Origin: CANJJB01 sp964449295 | GTDB lineage: Bacteria > Chlamydiota > Chlamydiia > Chlamydiales > Rhabdochlamydiaceae | Reading direction: 5' to 3' | Assembly (NCBI GenBank): GCA_964449295.1 | Contig: CAYUZN010000024.1 | Location: 1-19,693, forward strand | DNA length: 19,693 nucleotides | Made by a program: the position numbers and the translations under genes | Notes under the pieces: generated by a model | Told to the model about the DNA's origin: nothing | The model's database searches: none | The model's input: the letters and a program-made list of their open reading frames with translations, nothing else | In this document: piece by piece, positions 6,832 through 13,993 of the stretch | How positions within the stretch are numbered: position 1 is the first letter of the stretch | Layout: each line of letters begins with the position of its first letter

Positions 6832-7609
6832 CTCCCCTCAAGTTCATAAACTATTCAAACTCATCTCTGTTGCAACCATCTACTTATTTCTCTATGTGCC
6901 TATTATCATTCTTCTAGTATTTTCTTTTAATTCTGAACCTTTTCCCTCTCCTTGGAAAGAATTCACATTTAAGTGGTATCATGAACTGATTGGCTCCTAT
7001 CATTTATGGAAAGCTTTTTGCACCTCTTTGATTGTGGCCTTCTGTTCAACAGGCCTCAGCCTTTTAATGGGTATCTTTTTGATGTTTTATGCAGCGCAAG
7101 GCGGTAAAATCGGTAAGATTTTCTCTCTTTTTTATGGGAGCATGGTAATTCCAGAGACGGTCCTGGCTGTCAGTTTACTGAGTTTTTTCAGTTGGATGGG
7201 AATCCAGCTGGGACTTACCACTCTTATCATTGCTCACACAGTCTTAGGCCTTGGATTTGTCATTCCCATTGTCTATGCTCGTTTTTTAGAGCTTGATAGA
7301 AGGCTCACAGAAGCCTCTTTAGTACTGGGGGCAACGCCTAATCAGACATTTTTTAAAGTCACGCTTCCCATGCTGGCTCCCTCTTTGATTACAAGCGCTC
7401 TTCTTGTTTTTATCATCTCTTTCGATGACTTTATTTTGAGCTATTTTTGCGCTGGCAGCACGACACAGACTCTTTCTCTCTATATCCTGTCTATGATACG
7501 CACAGGTGTCACCCCTGTTGTGAACGCTCTATCATCTCTTCTTCTTTTCTTAAGTAGTTTACTTGTTCTTATTTTCTTTCAACTCAAAGTGAGGACAAAA
7601 ATTTTCTAA
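6824..7609 (+). CDS. potC: Spermidine/putrescine ABC transporter, permease PotC
   Basis: This is a 261-residue inner-membrane permease with about six membrane segments, beginning with a hydrophobic stretch at residues 13-35. Its EAA coupling loop, EASLVLGATPNQTFFKVTLP, is at 163-182. The NSEPFPSPWKEFTFKWYHEL region after the first helix (37-55) is typical of PotC ("FN...... W.G.t..WY..L"). Length matches E. coli PotC (264). The start lies within the last 8 nt of potB. The stop shares one base with the start of potD (TAATG). It partners PotB in the channel. Confidence 0.93.
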   Translation: MFNSPQVHKLFKLISVATIYLFLYVPIIILLVFSFNSEPFPSPWKEFTFKWYHELIGSYHLWKAFCTSLIVAFCSTGLSLLMGIFLMFYAAQGGKIGKIFSLFYGSMVIPETVLAVSLLSFFSWMGIQLGLTTLIIAHTVLGLGFVIPIVYARFLELDRRLTEASLVLGATPNQTFFKVTLPMLAPSLITSALLVFIISFDDFILSYFCAGSTTQTLSLYILSMIRTGVTPVVNALSSLLLFLSSLLVLIFFQLKVRTKIF

Positions 7610-8679
7610 TGAAAACACTCTTTGTTCGCACAGGTATTATTATCTTCTGGATAGCTCTTATCTTAGGCATTCTCTATTTGCCTGAAGGTAAAATCATTCC
7701 CTTAGAAGAGAAAAGCATCAACGTTTTTGCTTGGGGCGATATTTTAGAATCTTCGGTAATTGATGAATTTGAGAAAAAAACAGGCATTAAAGTTCATCTC
7801 AACTATTTTGCCTCCAATGAAGAGCTTTTGGTGAAACTAAAAGCAACCGGTGGCGCAGGTTATGATCTCATCATCCCATCTGATTATTCTGTGAGAATTT
7901 TAAGAGAGGAGAATCTTTTAAAACAGCTCGACAAGAGTAAACTCTCTTTCTATCCTAGCCTCAATCCGATGTTACTTGGCCACTCATTTGATCCAGACAA
8001 TCTCTTTTCAATTCCTTTCGAGTGGGAGCTTTTCGTGCTGGGCATCAACACCAATTTTTTTGCACATCGCCCGCTTGATCCCAGTTGGAAAATGTTATTT
8101 GATCCTAAAGTTGTAAACTATCCAATTGCCATGATTAATGACCCTGTTGAAGCCATCTTATTTGCAGCTTTCTATCTCTATGGACCTATTGAGACTATCA
8201 CCGATGAACAGTTTGATCATGTTGTCGATCTTCTCATCCAGCAAAAAAAATGGGTAACTGCCTATGCTGATTTTAGAGCTGACTACTTTCTTGCGAGCAA
8301 AAACTGCCCCGTTGTTCTCTCTTCGACATCCTATATCTTTCGTACTATGAAACGCTTTGATTTCATCAACTTTGTTGTTCCTAAAGAAGGAACTTTTGTG
8401 ACAATTGAAAACTTCTGCATCCCTAAAGCAAGCACTAAAGAGGCCTTAACCTATGAGCTCATTAACTTCCTCTATCAGCCCAAGTCGATGATCACGCACT
8501 TCAATACCTATGGTGTATTTCCTGCGACACTCGATGTTCTTCCCCAGTTGGACTTAAGCAAAGAGACACAAGCCCTTCTCAACACCTCTCCTGAAACTTT
8601 TAAAAAATTTTACTTCACCAGAGTCTTGACCTCTCAGCAAGCGATTCGAGATGCCTGGATTCAAGTGAAAGGATCATAA
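7609..8679 (+). CDS. potD: Spermidine/putrescine-binding protein PotD
   Basis: This is a 356-residue extracytoplasmic solute-binding protein that captures polyamines and delivers them to PotBC. Residues 7-24 form one hydrophobic helix. The mature domain opens with INVFAWGDILESSVIDEFEKK (37-57), the PotD/PotF-type start with a ligand-region tryptophan (Trp42). The hinge region YDLIIPSDYSV (85-95) follows. The FVVPKEGTFVTIENFCIPK segment further on is also typical of polyamine binders. No cysteine follows the hydrophobic segment, so there is no lipobox, and no clear signal-peptidase site is visible. It is either released as a periplasmic protein or kept anchored by the N-terminal helix. Length is close to E. 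coli PotD (348). It overlaps potC by 1 nt and ends the transporter operon. The sterol reductase gene starts 50 nt later on the same strand. Confidence 0.92.
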   Translation: MKTLFVRTGIIIFWIALILGILYLPEGKIIPLEEKSINVFAWGDILESSVIDEFEKKTGIKVHLNYFASNEELLVKLKATGGAGYDLIIPSDYSVRILREENLLKQLDKSKLSFYPSLNPMLLGHSFDPDNLFSIPFEWELFVLGINTNFFAHRPLDPSWKMLFDPKVVNYPIAMINDPVEAILFAAFYLYGPIETITDEQFDHVVDLLIQQKKWVTAYADFRADYFLASKNCPVVLSSTSYIFRTMKRFDFINFVVPKEGTFVTIENFCIPKASTKEALTYELINFLYQPKSMITHFNTYGVFPATLDVLPQLDLSKETQALLNTSPETFKKFYFTRVLTSQQAIRDAWIQVKGS

Positions 8680-8729
8680 GGGTTGCTAAAAAATGATGTA
8701 CATGCATGATGAGATTTTTTGGAGGCCTT

Positions 8730-10037
8730 GTGAATTTACAGTTTAAAAAACTTGTGCGTAGAATTATTATCCCTTTAGCTCTTGTTCTTGTATGCCCTCC
8801 TATGGTCATTCTGATGTGGTACATAAATGTCGAACTCGATGGCTCTCTCTTAAGATTATGGCATCTCTTTCAAAGCCAAGGTGTTTTCACAGCTATTTGG
8901 AAAATCTGGAGCCCTATTTTTTTTGGCTCAAAAACAGCTTGGTCTATGATTGCTATTTTCGGATCTTGCCAGCTTCTTTTTATGAAATTTTTACCAGGGA
9001 AACTAGTTAAAGGCCCTATCACACCCAAAGGCAATACCCCTCTTTATAAAGCCAATGGTCCTTTGGCTTTTGCCACCACTCTATTTTGTTTTTATTTTGC
9101 CACCCAGTTTTTTCATTTTTTTCCAGCTACCATCATTTACGATAATTTTGGACCTCTTTTAGGTGCTCTCAATCTTTTCAGCCTTATCTTTTGTCTTTTT
9201 CTCTGCATCAAAGGGTATGTTAAACCCTCAAGCTCTGATGCAGGAGGAACGGGCAATTTTATTTTCGATTATTTTTGGGGAACTGAACTCTATCCTAGAA
9301 TTTTTGGTTGGGATGTTAAACTATTCACCAATTGCAGGTTTGGCATGATGGGCTGGGGTCTTGTCATTCTTTCATTTGGAGCTAAACAAACACAGCTTTA
9401 TGGCCTCACCAATTCGATGCTCATTTCTATTGTGTTACAACTTATCTACATTGCCAAATTTTTTATCTGGGAAACAGGGTATCTTAGGTCGATGGACATC
9501 ATGCATGATCGAGCAGGGTATGCCATCTGCTGGGGTTGTCTTGTCTGGGTAACAGGTATTTACACCTCTCCTACCCTCTATCTCGTGAATCACCCTTACC
9601 ATTTATCATCTACTTTAGCCATCAGCCTACTCTCACTTGGAGTTGTGTGCATTTTGATTAATTATCTAGCTGACCTTCAAAGGCAGCGTTTCAGATCTTC
9701 TTTGGGCAAGTGCCTCATTTGGAGAAAAAAGCCCCACTTCATCGAAGCTCCTTACACAACAACTGAAGGAGAAAAAAAGGTCAATCTCCTTCTCACCTCT
9801 GGTTGGTGGAGTCTTGCCAGACACTTTCACTACGTCCCCGAAATTTTAGCAGCTCTTGCCTGGACACTTCCTGCGCTTTTTTTTCATACCCTGCCCTACT
9901 TCTATGTGATTTTTCTCACAGCCCTCCTTGTCGATAGATCCTTTAGACAAGAAAAACGGTGCGCTCTTAAGTATGGCTCCAATTGGGACAAATATTGTGA
10001 AAAAGTTCCCTACAAGCTGATCCCTTTTGTTTATTAA
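8730..10037 (+). CDS. Sterol delta-7 reductase (7-dehydrocholesterol reductase type)
   Basis: This is a 435-residue polytopic membrane enzyme of the ERG4/ERG24/DHCR7 family, which uses NADPH to reduce a ring double bond in sterols. Start GTG 8730 has a near-perfect GGAGG 4 nt upstream. In-frame ATGs at 8706 and 8709 lack such a site. Family signatures are FWGTELYPRI (182-191), NCRFGMMGWG (201-210), MDIMHDRAGYAICWGC (255-270), YTSPTLYLVNHP (278-289), SGWWSLARHFHYVPE (357-371), and the C-terminal KYGSNWDKYCEKVPYKLIP. CRFGMM and DRAGY..CWG..VW match plant DWF5 and animal DHCR7 more than C14 reductases, so the delta-7 assignment is preferred. Bacteria rarely make sterols, so this enzyme probably modifies host sterols. 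Comparable genes are known in Coxiella and, as I recall, some amoeba-associated chlamydiae. It lies behind potABCD and may be read through from it. It overlaps the convergent ATPase gene by 4 nt. Confidence 0.92.
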   Translation: MNLQFKKLVRRIIIPLALVLVCPPMVILMWYINVELDGSLLRLWHLFQSQGVFTAIWKIWSPIFFGSKTAWSMIAIFGSCQLLFMKFLPGKLVKGPITPKGNTPLYKANGPLAFATTLFCFYFATQFFHFFPATIIYDNFGPLLGALNLFSLIFCLFLCIKGYVKPSSSDAGGTGNFIFDYFWGTELYPRIFGWDVKLFTNCRFGMMGWGLVILSFGAKQTQLYGLTNSMLISIVLQLIYIAKFFIWETGYLRSMDIMHDRAGYAICWGCLVWVTGIYTSPTLYLVNHPYHLSSTLAISLLSLGVVCILINYLADLQRQRFRSSLGKCLIWRKKPHFIEAPYTTTEGEKKVNLLLTSGWWSLARHFHYVPEILAALAWTLPALFFHTLPYFYVIFLTALLVDRSFRQEKRCALKYGSNWDKYCEKVPYKLIPFVY

Positions 10038-11383
10038 TCGCTAACTAAAGCAGCTAAAGCTTGTTTTTGATTGTCATGTGCTAAAGAAGCAACGGCATAT
10101 AACGGTCTTGAATCTAACTTCTCATCAATAGAATAATTGTGAGAAGAAAAACGAATAGCCCTATTAGATTGAGAATGTGAATCTAAAAAAAGATGAAGAC
10201 TGCGCAGAGTTTTTCCGTGACCACTTTTAACCTCTATTGGAATAATTTGTTCTCCGCGTTGAATGAGATAATCGACCTCTGCAGAGCTATTTTTCTCTTT
10301 TCTTTTCCAAAAGTGAACTTCAGCTTTAGTATCTGGATTTGCATAACAGATCAATTCTTGGCCGACAAATCCTTCAGCAATATTTCTTCGATTTTGAAAA
10401 CCTTCTAAAGGACGTAAAAACCAAACTGAAATATCAGATCCCAGTATTGCCTGACAAAGTCCAATATCTAAATAAATCACCTTAAATATGTCAAAATCAA
10501 CTCCTGCTCCTATAGGAATTCCCTGTCCAGAAGAGTAACGAATAATATGGATAATGTTTGCCATCTCTAAAAGATCCAAGGCAGGAGCTAGCTCTCTTTT
10601 GCGATACTCTTCATGGATTTCTCGATAAGAAAACTCTTTACTGACAAAGTGTGGTATTTGACGAAAAACTTGCTCTAAATACTTGATTTGCGTTTTCTTA
10701 CCATATTTTTCAAAATCCTGACGATAAGTTGCAGCAATTTGCTGTAATACCTGCAAAGCAGAAGCTGGATCTTGAGTTTGTATCCATCTTGCAACGGCCT
10801 CTGGCATTCCACCGATAGATAGATATTCTCCTAAAAGATCTAGAATTTTTGTGTGAATTACGTCTTCTATAGGAATTCCGAGAGAATGATTCACGATTTC
10901 TTTTGCAATTAACTTATTTCCTGTTGCCACTAAATATTCCAAGAAAGAGAGAGGATACATATAGAACATAGAAATACGACCAACAGGAACACCTACTTTT
11001 GCCACAGCAAATTCCAATAGAGAGCCTGCTGCAATCACATGAAGATCTGGCATTTGTTCATAAAAATAACGCAAGGCAAGAATAGCTCTTGGAGCTTGCT
11101 GAACTTCATCAAGAAAAAGCAGTGTTTCACCAGGGATAATCGATGTCTTGACAAGCATTGATAAAGCTAAAATCATTTTTTCAGGAATAAGATCTTTTTC
11201 AAAAACAAGAGCTGCGCCCTCAAGTTGTTCGAAATTGATTTCAACAAAAAATTTAAATTGCTTACCTAACCTTCGAATGGCATAAGTTTTGCCAACTTGT
11301 CTAGCTCCTCGGAGAAGGAGAGGTTTACGATAAGGATCACTTTTCCATTTATCGAGATGAAAATCTATAATTCTTTTAAACAT
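10034..11383 (-). CDS. AAA+ ATPase with DUF4143 domain
   Basis: This is a 449-residue protein. The N-terminal AAA+ core has Walker A GARQVGKT (26-33), Walker B LLFLDE (88-93) and a sensor-like VIAAGSLLEF (116-125). The C-terminal DUF4143 region carries AEVDYLIQRG followed by IPIEVKSG, the D...EVK spacing of a PD-(D/E)XK nuclease-like fold. The family (COG1373) is widespread, often multi-copy and laterally mobile, with no settled function. The frame stays open upstream to 11455, but those 24 codons are two copies of a 33-bp repeat. The family normally begins at the MFKRIIDFHLDKW type sequence, so ATG 11383 is chosen, with GGAA about 9 nt upstream. It is divergent from the small membrane protein gene and converges on the sterol reductase gene with a 4-nt overlap. 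Confidence 0.88.
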   Translation of the reverse strand: MFKRIIDFHLDKWKSDPYRKPLLLRGARQVGKTYAIRRLGKQFKFFVEINFEQLEGAALVFEKDLIPEKMILALSMLVKTSIIPGETLLFLDEVQQAPRAILALRYFYEQMPDLHVIAAGSLLEFAVAKVGVPVGRISMFYMYPLSFLEYLVATGNKLIAKEIVNHSLGIPIEDVIHTKILDLLGEYLSIGGMPEAVARWIQTQDPASALQVLQQIAATYRQDFEKYGKKTQIKYLEQVFRQIPHFVSKEFSYREIHEEYRKRELAPALDLLEMANIIHIIRYSSGQGIPIGAGVDFDIFKVIYLDIGLCQAILGSDISVWFLRPLEGFQNRRNIAEGFVGQELICYANPDTKAEVHFWKRKEKNSSAEVDYLIQRGEQIIPIEVKSGHGKTLRSLHLFLDSHSQSNRAIRFSSHNYSIDEKLDSRPLYAVASLAHDNQKQALAALVSD

Positions 11384-11482
11384 GGTTATTTTCCAAGGCA
11401 AAATTATGCTGTTTTTGGTCGTTTTACAACCCAAAACTACCATCTTTTTGGTCAAATTCCAAGGTAAAAGATACTTTTCTTT
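11384..11482. repeat. Three tandem imperfect 33-bp repeats upstream of the AAA+ gene
   Basis: The repeats are at 11384-11416, 11417-11449 and 11450-11482. Each begins GGT(T/C) on the plus strand and has an AAAA block at unit positions 17-20. The first two units match at 24 of 33 positions. Units 1 and 3 share TTCCAAGG at unit positions 8-15. Unit 1 ends exactly at the AAA+ start codon. The period of 33 bp equals about three helical turns, so equivalent bases face the same side of the DNA. The array covers the expected promoter and leader of the ATPase gene. An operator array for autoregulation is a plausible inference. Because 33 is a multiple of three it is also open in frame, but coding is less likely. 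Confidence 0.65.
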
Positions 11483-11505
11483 ACATTTTTTTCAAAAAAT
11501 GTAAA
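11480..11505. repeat. Perfect inverted repeat between divergent genes
   Basis: Two 12-bp arms, TTTACATTTTTT (11480-11491) and AAAAAATGTAAA (11494-11505), are separated by 2 nt. The element overlaps the end of the 33-bp repeat array and lies 21 bp before the start of the small membrane protein gene. It is AT-rich, so a strong RNA terminator is unlikely. A dyad protein-binding site or cruciform is possible. Confidence 0.5.
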
Positions 11506-11526
11506 AAGAAAGAAAAAAGGATGAGT

Positions 11527-11859
11527 ATGAACTTAAGAAAAGTTGCCGCAATTGGAGCTGTCATTATTGGTGTTGTCTGTATCGGCGTGTCTTCTTACAT
11601 CAAACATGAAGTGGCAGAAGGAAAAGAAAAGATTAGCCATGCAGAGAAACAAGTCAGTCAAGGGAATGCTCTTTTGTCGCTGACTCCAGCTACTAAAGAA
11701 ATTGGAAAAGGTCTATCACAATCTGCTAATAAAAAAATCGACGAAGGAAAAGAAGAAGTTCACAAATACGCGGTGCTCGCAAGAGAGCTTCAAATTGGCG
11801 GTATTGCCCTTTTAGCCCTGGGAGCCATCTCTTTTCTCATCATGTGCACAAAAAAGTAA
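11527..11859 (+). CDS. Small two-helix membrane protein of unknown function
   Basis: This is a 110-residue protein with one hydrophobic helix near the N-terminus (about 6-25) and another near the C-terminus (about 89-107). They flank a polar, lysine/glutamate-rich segment of about 60 residues that repeats an EGKE motif at 31-34 and 73-76. The topology is probably a hairpin with the charged loop on one side of the membrane. I recall similar two-helix proteins as hypothetical proteins in chlamydia-like bacteria but cannot name a family. ATG 11527 is preferred over ATG 11521 because AAGG ends 6 nt before it, whereas that motif touches the earlier ATG. It diverges from the AAA+ gene across the repeat region. 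Its stop codon directly abuts the stop of the convergent operon. Confidence 0.6.
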   Translation: MNLRKVAAIGAVIIGVVCIGVSSYIKHEVAEGKEKISHAEKQVSQGNALLSLTPATKEIGKGLSQSANKKIDEGKEEVHKYAVLARELQIGGIALLALGAISFLIMCTKK

Positions 11860-12447
11860 TTATTTATTTAATTTGCTTTGTAACTCGCGCAAAGCTTGCC
11901 ATGACTCTGTATTAACAGCGCGATTAAGTGAATAAACTGTAAAAGCCATCACTGAGATAGTTGAAATAGCAATCAAGCCTAGACCAGCAAGTGAGATATA
12001 AGTAGCTCTTAATTTAGATTTTTTACCATCGTCACTATCATTAGCATCCATCAGGTTCATCGTACCATAACCCAAGCAGCCTAAAGCTACTGCATTAACT
12101 ACAGCAAATCCTATAACCGTAGGGATAACAACTGAAGACACTTTTCCTGTGATAGAGTCGATCACATTTCGCATCAATTTATTTTCAGTTGCGCTTAAGA
12201 GCAGAGTAGAGCAGAAAGCTTTATAAGCTTCTGTCAGAGAGGTTATTGCCCAGTTTGCTTCTTGTGCAACTGCAGCAGTGATGTTTCCCCCGCCTGCCTT
12301 TTCAATATCAAAGAATTGCTGGGCAATGGCTGTTACTCTTTCAGGGATGGCTCCGTTTAATGCACCAACAGTAGAACCAAAAAAATCTTTGGCTGTAGTG
12401 TGATAGAACTTTTGCAAAGCATCTAAATAAGCCTGTGGAGTCGTCAT
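11860..12447 (-). CDS. Two-TM membrane protein, paralogue B in the rplM-rpsI operon
   Basis: This is a 195-residue protein with an N-terminal helical soluble domain (1-100) and two long hydrophobic segments (about 106-133 and 149-173). The segments are separated by a short polar linker rich in Asp and Lys, and a short C-terminal helix follows. It is clearly related to the gene just upstream: DFFG (21-24) and EANWAITSLTEAYK (63-76) line up with EFFG and ETNWALASLTNAYK there, and the TM layout is the same. No enzymatic motif is seen. The paired hydrophobic lobes resemble the bilobed domain of chlamydial inclusion-membrane proteins, though the linker is longer than usual, so this is only a suggestion. 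The start ATG overlaps the upstream stop by 4 nt, giving coupled translation at the end of the ribosomal operon. Confidence 0.65.
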   Translation of the reverse strand: MTTPQAYLDALQKFYHTTAKDFFGSTVGALNGAIPERVTAIAQQFFDIEKAGGGNITAAVAQEANWAITSLTEAYKAFCSTLLLSATENKLMRNVIDSITGKVSSVVIPTVIGFAVVNAVALGCLGYGTMNLMDANDSDDGKKSKLRATYISLAGLGLIAISTISVMAFTVYSLNRAVNTESWQALRELQSKLNK

Positions 12448-13025
12448 AGTTTTATCGTAGATTTTAAATCATAAAACGTTTGAAGTGCTTTTAAATGAAG
12501 TGTCATTGAATCAAGAGAGCGATGTAGTGAGAAAGTTGAAAAAGCAGTCAACGCTACACCGATAACTGAAAGAGCAACTGAGCCCCATCGATATTTTTCC
12601 ATATCCTTATTATCATTTCTGTAGCGCATCATTCCTAAGATACCCAAAGCTAAGCATGCAATAGCTATCGCATTGACTGAAACCACTGCTTTACAAACAG
12701 GAATTAAGTGACGATCAACTGCATCGGTTAAATTTTTTAAAAATATGCCTTCGCCTACTTTAGTCGCAAAACGCTCAACTAAGTGTTTATAAGCATTTGT
12801 CAAAGAAGCAAGAGCCCAGTTTGTCTCTTGTACAGTTTTGAGAGGAAGAGTGACACTATCTGATTGAGAATTTGCAAATTCAAGAAAAGTCTGCGCAATT
12901 TGTGTAATCTTATCTGGAACACTTGTGGTGGCAGCAATGGCTCCGATCTCTTTACCAAAAAACTCTGTAGCTGCTATACGGAAACATCCTTGCAGTCCTG
13001 TTACATAAGTTTCTAGATCTAACAT
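12444..13025 (-). CDS. Two-TM membrane protein, paralogue A in the rplM-rpsI operon
   Basis: This is a 193-residue protein with a helical soluble domain (1-105), hydrophobic segments at about 107-133 and 147-167, and a C-terminal amphipathic helix. It shares the FFG (22-24) and ETNWALASLTNAYK (67-80) elements and the overall layout with the downstream gene, so the two arose by tandem duplication and then diverged widely. ATG 13025 is preferred. An in-frame TTG at 13028 is also possible and sits at a better distance from the GGGA upstream. It starts 17 nt after the rpsI stop and is almost surely co-transcribed with rplM-rpsI. The family is not recognised. An envelope or inclusion-membrane location is inferred from the hydrophobic pair alone. 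Confidence 0.65.
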   Translation of the reverse strand: MLDLETYVTGLQGCFRIAATEFFGKEIGAIAATTSVPDKITQIAQTFLEFANSQSDSVTLPLKTVQETNWALASLTNAYKHLVERFATKVGEGIFLKNLTDAVDRHLIPVCKAVVSVNAIAIACLALGILGMMRYRNDNKDMEKYRWGSVALSVIGVALTAFSTFSLHRSLDSMTLHLKALQTFYDLKSTIKL

Positions 13026-13042
13026 CAATGCTTTTCCCTTTT

Positions 13043-13435
13043 TTAACGTTTAGAGAATTGTGAGCGTTTACGAGCTTTGACAAAGCCGTATTTCTTACGC
13101 TCTTTTTTACGAGGATCTCGTGTTAAGTAGCCAGCTGCTTTAAGATCGGCTTTTCTGGTTTCATCTTCTTGAAGAAGTGCTCTTGCAATACCTAAACGCA
13201 CTGCAATCACTTGAGCTTCGATCCCGCCACCTTTCACGCGAACAAGCATGTCATATTTTTCAGGGCTTGATGTTTTTTTAACAGGAGATAAAATCGACTC
13301 TCTTTGAATAGAGAGAGGGAAATATTCATCAAATTTACGATTGTTAACAGAGATCACACCCTTGCCTTGTCTTAAGCGTACGGAAGCTACTGCTGTTTTA
13401 CGTCTTCCTGTTCCAATTTTTTCTTCGATTGCCAT
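13043..13435 (-). CDS. rpsI: 30S ribosomal protein S9 (uS9)
   Basis: This is a 130-residue, highly basic protein of the small ribosomal subunit, whose C-terminal tail contacts the P-site tRNA. The N-terminal GTGRRKTAVASVRL (8-21), the central VKGGG (67-71), the GIARALLQ stretch (82-89) and the terminal RKRSQFSKR are all hallmarks of uS9. Length equals E. coli S9 (130). It follows rplM by 15 nt, the near-universal rplM-rpsI pairing, and carries GGA about 9 nt before ATG 13435. The unusual aspect is downstream, where two lineage-specific membrane genes continue the operon. Confidence 0.98.
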   Translation of the reverse strand: MAIEEKIGTGRRKTAVASVRLRQGKGVISVNNRKFDEYFPLSIQRESILSPVKKTSSPEKYDMLVRVKGGGIEAQVIAVRLGIARALLQEDETRKADLKAAGYLTRDPRKKERKKYGFVKARKRSQFSKR

Positions 13436-13450
13436 AACTTTTAATCCGTG

Positions 13451-13897
13451 TTAAATATTCAAAAGAATCGGTTGTTGAGCTTCCATATCGTGCGCTTCCC
13501 CTGCGAAAATACGTAATTTTCTCAGTTGGTGTTCTGTGAGTCTATTTTGTGGCATCATCCCTTCGATCGCATGACGAAGAATATAATCAGGTTTTCTTGC
13601 TTTCATGACACGAAAAGGAACTTCCCTTAAACCACTCATAGCCCCTGTATGGTAGCGATAAATTTTTTGAGCTTCTTTAGCTCCCGTCACTTTAATCTTA
13701 CTAGCATTGATAATGATCACGCCATCACCAGCATCGACATGTGCTGTATAGGAAACTTTATGTTTTCCTCTGAGAATGTTAGCAACTTCAGTGGCAAATC
13801 TGCCGAGTGTTTTGCCTTCTGCATTTAAAATATACCAGCGTCTTGCTGCTAATGCTTCTTCTTTTGTCAGGAGAGTTGTCTTGTTTTTTTGTTTCAT
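13451..13897 (-). CDS. rplM: 50S ribosomal protein L13 (uL13)
   Basis: This is a 148-residue early-assembly protein of the large subunit that binds 23S rRNA. Hallmarks are RRWYILNAEGKTLGRFA (19-35), the ILRGKHK stretch (41-47), HVDAGDGVIIINA (53-65) and MMPQNRL (113-119). It has a slightly longer N-terminus than E. coli L13 (142 residues), with a lysine-rich start. The start ATG 13897 is preceded at some distance by AGGG and by a good promoter. It heads the operon rplM-rpsI-paralogue A-paralogue B. Confidence 0.98.
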   Translation of the reverse strand: MKQKNKTTLLTKEEALAARRWYILNAEGKTLGRFATEVANILRGKHKVSYTAHVDAGDGVIIINASKIKVTGAKEAQKIYRYHTGAMSGLREVPFRVMKARKPDYILRHAIEGMMPQNRLTEHQLRKLRIFAGEAHDMEAQQPILLNI

Positions 13898-13929
13898 CTT
13901 AGATTCGCCCTAAATGTTTACGAAAAAGT

Positions 13930-13959
13930 AGCATACGATTTTTTTCTATTTTTTGCCAA
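13930..13959 (-). promoter_or_regulatory. Sigma-70-type promoter of the rplM operon
   Basis: On the minus strand, TTGGCA (13959-13954) and TATGCT (13935-13930) are separated by 18 bp. The spacer is A-rich. The transcript would begin near 13923 and give a leader of about 25 nt before the rplM start codon. Confidence 0.55.
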
Positions 13960-13993
13960 CAGTTTTATACCAGATTGTTTTAAAAAGAAATGG

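Noticed and set aside
11384..11455. 24-residue N-terminal extension of the AAA+ ATPase
   Set aside because: It is encoded entirely by repeat units, has no Shine-Dalgarno site, and the family normally begins at the sequence starting at 11383. It remains open only because the repeat length is a multiple of three.
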